DNA of 17,094 nt. Source: Shewanella sp. (GTDB taxonomy: Bacteria > Pseudomonadota > Gammaproteobacteria > Enterobacterales > Shewanellaceae). Positions 7,615-14,265 of this stretch are shown piece by piece. The stretch spans positions 1-17,094 of the forward strand of contig SDWK01000930.1 in the NCBI GenBank assembly GCA_004195335.1, given 5' to 3'. Made by a program: the position numbers and the translations under genes. The number at the start of each line of letters is the position of its first letter. Within the stretch, counting starts at the first letter, position 1. A model generated the notes under the pieces. The model did not search any database, was not told where the DNA came from, and was given only the letters and a program-made list of their open reading frames with translations.

Positions 7615-7786
7615 CCGGCTCGAGCCTCAAGTTCAATGCCGGCTGTTACAAGGACAAGTGATCGACCCACGGAGTTGGACCAGCAAAACTTTTGTAAGTT
7701 TTAAAGGTGATCCTTTCTTATATTAATGGCCGGACAACTCAAATCGATCGTCTAAGTGTTTTCACTTAGCGGCGTCAAATGTCGCT
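7615..7786 (+). promoter_or_regulatory. Structured 5' leader of nupC with serial hairpins
   Basis: Downstream of the candidate promoter are: CCGGC/GCCGG (7615-7619 with 7638-7642); AAAACTT-TTGT-AAGTTTT (7685-7702, perfect); AAAGG-TGAT-CCTTT (7703-7716, directly abutting); CTAAGTG-TTTT-CACTTAG (7752-7769, perfect); and AGCGGC/GTCGCT with one G-U pair (7768-7773 with 7781-7786). The last two share two bases and so compete. This could be a leader RNA that controls nupC or a small RNA. I do not recognise it as a known riboswitch class. Confidence 0.42.
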
Positions 7787-7871
7787 TTATCAAAAGCATG
7801 CCCCAGTGTCATCAATACAAGCATCCGATCATCTTCGACTTACTCCTTTGTAGTTCAAATTTGGATAAATA

Positions 7872-9080
7872 ATGCAGTTGTTGATTAGCTTGGCCGGGAT
7901 CTTTTTTCTTATACTCTGTGGCTGGATTTTCTCCGAAAATCGCAGTGCAATAAAATGGCGTACCGTTATCGGTGCCTTAACCCTTCAGGCTGGCTTTGCC
8001 GCTTTGGTTCTCTACGTCCCTATGGGACAACAGGTACTGGGCAGCGTCAGTCAAGGCGTCGCATCTGTACTAGGGTTTGCAGACGAAGGCATTAAATTTC
8101 TGTTTGGCGATCTGGCCAGCACGGGATTCATATTTGCGATTAGAGTATTACCTCTGGTGATATTCATCAGTGCCCTCATCTCTATGCTGTACCACTTCGG
8201 CGTCATGCAGTGGGTGATCAAGCTCATTGGCGGAGCACTTCAAAAGTTACTCGGCATTAGCCGCGCTGAATCTTTGGTCGCCACAGGAAATATCTTTCTA
8301 AGTCAGGGAGAGTCACCTCTTTTGGTTAAACCTTTCCTGCCCAAAATGACCCGCTCCGAGCTCTTTGCTGTCATGACTGGTGGAATGGCATCGGTTGCGG
8401 GCAGTGTATTAGGAGGGTATGCGGCTCTCGGTGTCGATCTTAAATTCCTCATCGCAGCGAGCTTTATGGCTGCACCTGGCAGTCTGATGATGGCAAAGCT
8501 ACTGGTACCGGAAGTCGAGACTCCTGACGCACATCAGGAAATTGATATGAACCAGAGTGAGCACAGCAATGCCATCGATGCTTTAGCTTCTGGGGCCATG
8601 AATGGTATGCGGGTAGCCGTTGCTATCGGCACCATGCTTATCGCATTTATCAGCGTCATCGCTATGTTTAACGCAGGCCTGGAGCAGCTGGGTTTATGGT
8701 TCAATTTCGAAGGTGTATCGCTGCAAAGCCTACTGGGATATATCTTCGCACCTGTAGCCTTCATGATCGGTGTGCCAGCCAACGAGATGATGCAGGCGGG
8801 AGGATTCATCGGGCAGAAGCTTATCCTCAATGAGTTTGTCGCCTTCATGGACTTTGCTACAGTAAAAGATCAACTCTCGGCTCACTCTCAGATCATCATC
8901 ACCTTCGCTCTGTGTGGTTTTGCCAACATAGGTTCGATTGCGATTCAGCTCGGCAGTATTGGTGTGATGGCACCGGAGCGCAGCCGTGATGTGGCTAACC
9001 TTGGCTTTAAGGCCGTACTGGCCGCCACATTGGCAAATCTGATGAGTGCGGTTTTAGCCGGAATATTTTTCAGTATTTAA
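7872..9080 (+). CDS. nupC: Concentrative nucleoside transporter, NupC type
   Basis: This 402-residue inner-membrane protein of the CNT family takes up nucleosides with H+ or Na+. Three N-terminal helices (about 1-70) precede the transport core. Family residues are in place: SQGESP (144-149, the Gln and Glu that contact nucleoside), VPANEM with E305, the CNT signature GQKLILNEFVAF (314-325), and CGFANIGSIAI with N352 and S355. The length matches E. coli NupC, about 400 residues. The start is ATG 7872 with GGA at 7863-7865. It is monocistronic, with a long structured leader and a strong terminator at 9110-9139. Pyrimidine versus purine preference cannot be settled here. Confidence 0.93.
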   Translation: MQLLISLAGIFFLILCGWIFSENRSAIKWRTVIGALTLQAGFAALVLYVPMGQQVLGSVSQGVASVLGFADEGIKFLFGDLASTGFIFAIRVLPLVIFISALISMLYHFGVMQWVIKLIGGALQKLLGISRAESLVATGNIFLSQGESPLLVKPFLPKMTRSELFAVMTGGMASVAGSVLGGYAALGVDLKFLIAASFMAAPGSLMMAKLLVPEVETPDAHQEIDMNQSEHSNAIDALASGAMNGMRVAVAIGTMLIAFISVIAMFNAGLEQLGLWFNFEGVSLQSLLGYIFAPVAFMIGVPANEMMQAGGFIGQKLILNEFVAFMDFATVKDQLSAHSQIIITFALCGFANIGSIAIQLGSIGVMAPERSRDVANLGFKAVLAATLANLMSAVLAGIFFSI

Positions 9081-9109
9081 CTATTCGTCAAGACAAAGAG
9101 CCAAACTCG

Positions 9110-9139
9110 AAAGGCGAACCTGTTAGTTCGCCTTTTTTT
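9110..9139 (+). terminator. Rho-independent terminator of nupC
   Basis: AAAGGCGAAC (9110-9119), loop CTGTTA, and GTTCGCCTTT (9126-9135) form a perfect 10-bp stem that runs into a seven-base T tract (9133-9139). It begins 30 bases after the nupC stop and is a textbook intrinsic terminator. Confidence 0.92.
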
Positions 9140-9172
9140 GCTTAGTTTTACTAGGCATCACACCTACTATAA

Positions 9173-9345
9173 GTATACCCCGGCCAAATATGCCCTAGAG
9201 ATTCAAGACATAGGTGTTCTGGACATAACGTCTGTATGAGTATGCATCCCTGCCAAATATGCCTTTATACTCAAGAGAGTGTTCCAGACATAACGCCTAT
9301 TTGTATGCATCCCTGCCAAATATGCATAAATGTTCCAGACATAAA
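9173..9345. repeat. Three degenerate tandem units of about 65 bp
   Basis: Units start at 9173, 9240 and 9303. Each opens with GTAT(GC)A and a C-rich stretch. Each contains the core GCCAAATATGC (9182-9192, 9252-9262, 9315-9325) and ends with TGTTCYRGACATAA (about 9214, 9280 and 9331). Units two and three share GTATGCATCCCTGCCAAATA exactly. Unit three lacks about 20 internal bases. The array fills the gap between the nupC and ybiT terminators and has no coding potential. Confidence 0.8.
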
Positions 9346-9373
9346 AAAGCCCGAAGATTCACTTCGGGCTTTT
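9343..9373 (-). terminator. ybiT: Rho-independent terminator of ybiT
   Basis: AAAAGCCCGAAG (9345-9356), loop ATTCA, and CTTCGGGCTTTT (9362-9373) form a perfect 12-bp stem. On the minus strand it is followed by a T-run (complement of the A-run at 9343-9348). It lies 24 bases past the ybiT stop. Its T-rich arm also allows action on plus-strand transcripts. Confidence 0.9.
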
Positions 9374-9396
9374 CAATAATACGTTAGCGAAAAGAC

Positions 9397-10992
9397 TTAG
9401 CCTTCGACACCTTTACTGGTTAGGAACTCATCATAAGTTCCCTTGAAGTCATTGATGCCATCAGCGGTGATCTCGATGATACGAGTTGCCAATGATGATA
9501 CGAATGCACGGTCATGACTGACGAACATCAAGGTGCCTTCGTACTTCTCGAGCGCATTGTTCAATGACTCGATCGATTCCATATCCATGTGGTTGGTTGG
9601 CTCATCGAGTAGCAAGATGTTTGGCTTTTGCATAATCAACTTACCGAAAAGCATACGGCCCTTCTCACCACCAGAAAGCACTTTAACCGACTTCTTGATG
9701 TCATCAGAACCAAACAGCATACGCCCTAAGTAACCACGAACTGACTGGTCATCATCTTCTGGTTTGCGCCATTGACTCATCCACTCGAACAAGGTCATCT
9801 CATTTTCGAAATCTGACTCATGATCCTGAGCATAATAACCGATGGCAGAGTTTTCAGACCATTGAATCGTTCCGCTATCTTGTGGAATGTCATGCACTAA
9901 GGTACGAAGTAAAGTCGTCTTACCTACACCGTTTTGACCGAGAATGGCAATACGCTCACCCACTTCAGCCATCAGGTTCATATCTTTAAATAACGGATTA
10001 TTATCGAAGCCTTTAGTTAAGTTTTCAACAATCAAGGCATTACGGAACAATTTCTTCTCTTGCTCGAATCGGATAAATGGGTTCACACGGCTCGATGCTT
10101 TAATATCATCAAGCTTAATCTTGTCAATGAGCTTAGCACGTGATGTAGCTTGTTTAGCTTTAGATGCGTTAGCAGAGAATCGAGCCACGAAGCCCTGTAG
10201 CTCGGCGATCTGTGCCTTTTTCTTTGCATTGTCCGACATCAAACGCTCACGAGCTTGAGACGAAGCCATCATGTACTCGTCATAGTTTCCAGGGAATACT
10301 CGTAGCTCACCGTAATCCAAGTCAGCCATATGAGTACACACTGAGTTTAAGAAATATCTATCGTGAGAGATGATAATCATGGTGCTGTTACGTTGATTCA
10401 ACATCTCTTGTAGCCAACGAATGGTATCGATGTCCAAGTTGTTGGTAGGCTCATCGAGTAACAATACATCTGGATCAGAAAATAGCGCCTGAGCCAAAAG
10501 CACACGCAGCTTGAAACCCGGTGCAATTTCGCCCATCAGACCAAAATGTTGATCGACTGAGATACCAACACCCATAAGGAGTTCGCCAGCACGAGATTCG
10601 GCGGTGTAACCGTCCATCTCGGCAAATTCCATCTCAAGATTGGCAACAGCAATACCGTCTTCCTCTGTCATCTCAGGCAGAGAGTAAATACGGTCACGCT
10701 CTTGCTTAACTTTCCAAAGCTCGGCGTGGCCCATGATCACAGTATCGACGACGTTAAACTCTTCGTAACCAAACTGGTTCTGACTCAGTTTACCCAGACG
10801 CTCATTCACGTCTAAAGAAACATTACCACCACTAGGCTCAAGATCGCCGGCAAGTATCTTCATAAAGGTTGACTTACCACAGCCGTTTGCGCCGATAAGA
10901 CCGTAACGGTTACCGCCGCCAAATTTAACTGAGATGTTTTCAAACAGTGGCTTAGCGCCAAACTGCATGGTGATATTAGCTGTAGTAATCAA
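9397..10992 (-). CDS. ybiT: ABC-F family ATPase, YbiT type
   Basis: This 531-residue soluble protein has two ATP-binding cassettes and no membrane domain. First cassette: Walker [10 protein letters not shown] (34-42), signature region around [10 protein letters not shown], and Walker [14 protein letters not shown] charged, Lys/Ala/Ser-rich linker with [11 protein letters not shown] follows. Second cassette: [18 protein letters not shown] and [13 protein letters not shown] recall near-colinear similarity to E. coli YbiT (530 residues), including the first dozen positions. ABC-F proteins bind the ribosomal E site and modulate translation. The start is TTG (10990-10992), supported by equal N-terminal length to YbiT; GGA lies about 11 bases upstream. 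Walker A has Cys where E. coli has Ser, which should be harmless. It has its own promoter and terminator. Confidence 0.93.
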   Translation of the reverse strand: MITTANITMQFGAKPLFENISVKFGGGNRYGLIGANGCGKSTFMKILAGDLEPSGGNVSLDVNERLGKLSQNQFGYEEFNVVDTVIMGHAELWKVKQERDRIYSLPEMTEEDGIAVANLEMEFAEMDGYTAESRAGELLMGVGISVDQHFGLMGEIAPGFKLRVLLAQALFSDPDVLLLDEPTNNLDIDTIRWLQEMLNQRNSTMIIISHDRYFLNSVCTHMADLDYGELRVFPGNYDEYMMASSQARERLMSDNAKKKAQIAELQGFVARFSANASKAKQATSRAKLIDKIKLDDIKASSRVNPFIRFEQEKKLFRNALIVENLTKGFDNNPLFKDMNLMAEVGERIAILGQNGVGKTTLLRTLVHDIPQDSGTIQWSENSAIGYYAQDHESDFENEMTLFEWMSQWRKPEDDDQSVRGYLGRMLFGSDDIKKSVKVLSGGEKGRMLFGKLIMQKPNILLLDEPTNHMDMESIESLNNALEKYEGTLMFVSHDRAFVSSLATRIIEITADGINDFKGTYDEFLTSKGVEG

Positions 10993-11044
10993 GTTTTAGT
11001 ATTCCGAATTCAGTTGTGCGATGCGCGGCGAGCTCACGCTGCCA

Positions 11045-11070
11045 GCGCTTGAGTGAGCAAAATCAAGCGC
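11045..11070 (-). other. 5'-end stem-loop of the ybiT mRNA
   Basis: GCGCTTGA (11045-11052) and TCAAGCGC (11063-11070) form a perfect 8-bp stem around a 10-base loop. The predicted ybiT start point (near 11067) falls inside the distal arm, so the hairpin would sit at or near the very 5' end of the mRNA. Whether the full stem forms depends on the exact start point. Confidence 0.4.
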
Positions 11071-11073
11071 GAA

Positions 11074-11102
11074 ATTATAGCTGATAAAGGTTAAATTATC
11101 AA
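11074..11102 (-). promoter_or_regulatory. Sigma-70 promoter of ybiT
   Basis: On the minus strand TTGATA (11097-11102) and TATAAT (11074-11079) are separated by exactly 17 bases. This is the closest match to the sigma-70 consensus in the window, with a perfect -10 and a 5/6 -35. Transcription should start near 11067 and leave a leader of about 75 bases before the TTG start at 10992. Confidence 0.8.
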
Positions 11103-11176
11103 GGTTAGGTGACGCCCAGCAGCACGACATATTCAGCATCAATGATGAGTAAATTGAATTGGTCTTCGAATCACGA

Positions 11177-13435
11177 TTAATTCAACTTCTGATGTCTCAA
11201 CCGATTCGCATTAGTGACCACGGTCAGCGAAGACAATGCCATCGCCGCTCCCGCGATAACAGGACTAAGTAGCATTCCGGTAAAGGGAAACAATACGCCT
11301 GCAGCAATCGGGATCCCTAAGCTGTTATAGATAAAGGCGCCAAACAGGTTCTGCTTGATGTTTCGCATACTCGCACTAGCCAGGGAGAAGGTATCAGCCA
11401 AGACCGATAATCTTCCCGAGAGGAAGGTCAGATCGGCGCTCTCTATCGCCACTTGCGTACCATCTCCCATGGCTATGCCCACATCGGCGCTGACCAGAGC
11501 CGGCGCATCATTAATGCCATCTCCCACCATGGCGACAATCTCACCGCTGCTTTTAAGGTCGATAATATGTTGTTGCTTCTGCTCGGGTAGCACACCGGCT
11601 ATCACCTCTTCTATTCCCACCTGCTTTGCCACTGCCGTTGCGGTTTTAATATTATCTCCGCTGAGTAAAATCACCCGTTTACCAGATTTTTTCAAGGCCG
11701 AGATAGCCTCGAAGGCATCGGGTTTTAGCGGGTCGGTAATGGCGATGATCGCAGCCAATGAGTCATTAAGAGCCACAAATACCGGTGTTTTTCCCATTTC
11801 GGCAAATCCTACGGCTTCATCTTCCAATGCATCCATGTCGTGGATGTTCTGCATTTTCATCAATTCCCTATTGCCGATGGCCAGCTTTTGACCTTCGACA
11901 ACACCGACAATGCCTTTACCTTGATAATTGGTAAACTGTTCGGGCTCAACCAAAAGTAACGTTCTGGATTTCGCTTCGCTAATCATAGCATCGGCTAATG
12001 GGTGCTCTGAGTGTTGCTCCAAACTCGCGACGCTTGTTAACAAGGTTTCTATCGCATCGGGAACATCGATACTGTCATTTGCCGATGCCAACCGTATATC
12101 GGTGACCAAAGGTCTGCCTAAGGTGATAGTGCCGGTTTTATCGAGTACCACACAGCTGACTTTACTCGCGGTCTGCAGTGCTTCACCGTTTTTTATCAGC
12201 ACCCCCATCTTTGCCGCCCTGCCCACCGACACCATGATCGACATAGGCGTTGCCAAACCTAACGCGCAGGGACAGGCGATGATTAACACGCTTGTCAGTA
12301 CGATAAGCGCATGTGATAACTGAGGTGCAGGACCTGCCATAAACCAGATAAATGATGCAGTCAGTGCAATCAGCACCACGATAGGCACAAAGTAGGCCGA
12401 GATCTTATCGGTTAGGCGACCAATAGGCAGTTTAGATGTTTGCGCCTGTTGAACCAACTCGATGATCTTCGCCAGACGGGTATCGTTTAAGCCCGAAGTC
12501 ACGCCAAATATTAAGCTGCCGTTGCCGTTCACAGTGCCCGCACTCAAGGTCTCTCCCACCGATTTATTCACGGGTACTGGTTCCCCCGTCAACATAGACT
12601 CATTAAGCTGTGAATGACCGGATAGCACTTCACCATCGAGTGCAACTCTGTCTCCTGGCTTAAGTCTGAGACGATCACCAACCTTGATAAAAGCGATCTC
12701 AACCTCTTCATCACCTGAATCGGTCACTCTGATAGCCGTCGTTGACTGCAAACCGATGAGCCTTTGTACCGCTTCACCGGTTTTGCCTTTAGCCCTGAGC
12801 TCAAGGGCATGACCTAAGTTGATTAAACCTAAGATCATCACACTGGCTTCAAAGTAAACATGCCGAGCCTCAGCTGGAAACCAGCTAGGCATAATCACCA
12901 CTATCATGGAATAAAGCCAGGCACTCGTGGTACCGAGTACAATCAAGGTATCCATGTTAGCGCTACCGGCCTTCAGGGCCCGCCACATTCCCTGATAAAA
13001 GTGTCCTCCAGTTGTGATAAGCAGTACTAAAGTTATCAATCCCATTCCGCCCCACATCAGCTGTTGAGCCGGGCTATTAACCATCATTTCACCACCCAGC
13101 AGCCCCCACAGCATCATAGGAACACCTAGGCCCAGACCCAAGGACGACTGTATAATACGGGTTCGATACTCGATATTTTCCGCTTTAACCTTGGACTCAG
13201 CAGCAAGCTTAGCATCGAGCACCTGCTCGCTGTCATACCCGGCACTGGCTACCGTTGCTATGGCTAATTCACTACTGATCTCGCCATTAATCAGCACCTG
13301 CTTCTCACCCAAATTCACCCGCGCATCAACTTTTATCCCCGATGTCCCCTGAGCTAACTTTTCAAATGCTCCCTCAATCTTGGCAACACAACTCGCGCAG
13401 TTCATTTTTGGTACATATAAAATCATGCTTGTCAT
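11177..13435 (-). CDS. copA: Cu(I)-exporting P1B-type ATPase CopA
   Basis: This 752-residue inner-membrane pump exports Cu(I) using ATP. In order: one HMA metal-binding domain with C13-x-x-C16 (1-70); paired helices from about 97; the actuator loop with TGEP (283-286); the ion path CPC (388-390); phosphorylation site D432 in DKTGT; the P1B marker HP (478-479); the hinge GDGIND (638-643); and the last helices with YNSLGIP (703-709) and MALSSL (732-737), the P1B-1 copper signature. The start is ATG 13433-13435 with GGAG (13446-13449) ten bases upstream; Met4 is less well placed. It is divergent from a cueR-like gene. Its predicted promoter lies beyond a 264-bp MITE-like element. Confidence 0.95.
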   Translation of the reverse strand: MTSMILYVPKMNCASCVAKIEGAFEKLAQGTSGIKVDARVNLGEKQVLINGEISSELAIATVASAGYDSEQVLDAKLAAESKVKAENIEYRTRIIQSSLGLGLGVPMMLWGLLGGEMMVNSPAQQLMWGGMGLITLVLLITTGGHFYQGMWRALKAGSANMDTLIVLGTTSAWLYSMIVVIMPSWFPAEARHVYFEASVMILGLINLGHALELRAKGKTGEAVQRLIGLQSTTAIRVTDSGDEEVEIAFIKVGDRLRLKPGDRVALDGEVLSGHSQLNESMLTGEPVPVNKSVGETLSAGTVNGNGSLIFGVTSGLNDTRLAKIIELVQQAQTSKLPIGRLTDKISAYFVPIVVLIALTASFIWFMAGPAPQLSHALIVLTSVLIIACPCALGLATPMSIMVSVGRAAKMGVLIKNGEALQTASKVSCVVLDKTGTITLGRPLVTDIRLASANDSIDVPDAIETLLTSVASLEQHSEHPLADAMISEAKSRTLLLVEPEQFTNYQGKGIVGVVEGQKLAIGNRELMKMQNIHDMDALEDEAVGFAEMGKTPVFVALNDSLAAIIAITDPLKPDAFEAISALKKSGKRVILLSGDNIKTATAVAKQVGIEEVIAGVLPEQKQQHIIDLKSSGEIVAMVGDGINDAPALVSADVGIAMGDGTQVAIESADLTFLSGRLSVLADTFSLASASMRNIKQNLFGAFIYNSLGIPIAAGVLFPFTGMLLSPVIAGAAMALSSLTVVTNANRLRHQKLN

Positions 13436-13475
13436 AAGATAGTTTCTCCAGACCCTTTTTAAATTAATTGGTTTA

Positions 13476-13739
13476 ATACCAATCGGTATAAGAAATTGAT
13501 CTACTCAGAGCTTTTTTGGCAAACTAATTCAAGGCGAATGGATGAGGGAATGGTGTTCCCTTCTGAAGTCATTCAACGCAGAAGTAGGCAGCCAAAAACA
13601 CTCCTGAAAGGCGAGTTTTAGCGCTACTGATACTGTGTTAACGAGCTTAAACGTAGAATGACTATGTTCTTCACTCGTTGCCTTGCCTCAGAAGCGCTAA
13701 ATTCTCGCTGAGCGATCATATCTTTATACTGATTGGTAT
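13476..13739. mobile_element. MITE-like element, 264 bp, between copA and its predicted promoter
   Basis: The ends are inverted repeats. The left begins ATACCAATCGGTATAA (13476 on); the right, read on the minus strand from 13739, begins ATACCAATCAGTATAA. They match at 21 of the first 26 positions. A second, inner pair, TTTAGCGCT (13617-13625) and AGCGCTAAA (13693-13701), nests inside, and GGGAA-TGGTG-TTCCC forms a small internal hairpin. There is no reading frame for a transposase. I recall similar intergenic elements from Shewanella, but copy number was not tested. A target-site duplication cannot be fixed because the flanks are TA-rich. Confidence 0.78.
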
Positions 13740-13752
13740 AAGGACTAAAACA

Positions 13753-13783
13753 AGCGTAATGTCTCCCCTAATGGGAGAGTCAA
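13753..13783 (-). promoter_or_regulatory. CueR-type promoter/operator for copA
   Basis: On the minus strand TTGACT (13778-13783) and TACGCT (13753-13758) are separated by 19 bases, the over-long spacer typical of MerR-family activated promoters. Centred in the spacer is the dyad TCTCCC-ATTAG-GGGAGA (13762-13778), of the same style as CueR boxes. The direction points to copA, with a start near 13745. It lies 46 bases upstream of the cueR-like ATG and may also affect that gene. Confidence 0.75.
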
Positions 13784-13828
13784 ACATGTTTTCACGTAAT
13801 TTAAACATAGACCAGTTAAGGACAAAAA

Positions 13829-14209
13829 ATGAAGATTGGTGAAGTCGCTAAACACACGGGGTTATCGGTTAAGAGCATTCGCTATTATCATGATATCGGA
13901 CTCATCTGTGCCATCAGAGGTGAGAACGGATACCGTGAATATGGCCAGCCTCAGGTTGAATCTCTAAAATTCATCCACCACAGCAGAGAGCTCGGGTTCT
14001 CACTCGATGACTGCAGATCCTTACTTGATCTTAGACTTAATCAGGCGAGAGATGCCGAGGACGTTAAAAATTTAGCTAAGGCACATCTCAAGCAAGTCAG
14101 TGAGCGGATCATTAAGCTCCAGACGCTCGAGGCACAACTAAAGCACTTGGTGGACGACTGCCGCGGGGGACACCAGCCGGATTGCTCTATCATCAGCAGC
14201 TTAAGCTAG
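13829..14209 (+). CDS. cueR: MerR-family Cu(I)-responsive regulator, CueR-like
   Basis: This 126-residue protein has an N-terminal winged helix (MKIGEVAKHTGLSVKSIRYY), a wing with ENGYREY (32-38), a long dimerisation helix (about 77-108) and the metal loop DDCRGGHQPDCSII. Cys111 and Cys119 are spaced as C112 and C120 of E. coli CueR. It should bend the 19-bp-spacer promoter of copA when Cu(I) is bound. The residue aligned to the selectivity Ser77 of E. coli CueR is Ala76 (DAEDVK against HSADVK). The start is ATG 13829 with AAGGA at 13818-13822. Divergence from copA supports the copper role; loss of the serine makes exact metal preference uncertain. Confidence 0.87.
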   Translation: MKIGEVAKHTGLSVKSIRYYHDIGLICAIRGENGYREYGQPQVESLKFIHHSRELGFSLDDCRSLLDLRLNQARDAEDVKNLAKAHLKQVSERIIKLQTLEAQLKHLVDDCRGGHQPDCSIISSLS

Positions 14210-14265
14210 ACAGGGTCTAACTCTCGGGAACTTTAAGCAAGTTGATGCAACAGACTCACAGTTAC

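Noticed and set aside
7608..7871. Known purine or preQ1 riboswitch upstream of nupC
   Set aside because: I could not match the conserved loop sequences of those classes; the stems here are simple hairpins, so only an unnamed structured leader is claimed.
9173..9345. CRISPR array
   Set aside because: Only three decayed units of 63-67 bp, with the internal sequence itself partly repeated, no uniform repeat-spacer pattern and no cas genes.
11154..11185. TTGAATT/AATTCAA inverted repeat at the copA stop as a terminator
   Set aside because: It is an AT-rich 7-bp stem with an 18-base loop, it overlaps the coding end, and it has no T tract in the right place.
13436..13475. CueR operator close to the copA start
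   Set aside because: The 40 bases between the MITE-like element and copA hold the ribosome site but no GGGAG/CTCCC or CCTTCC/GGAAGG-type dyad and no 19-bp-spaced promoter.
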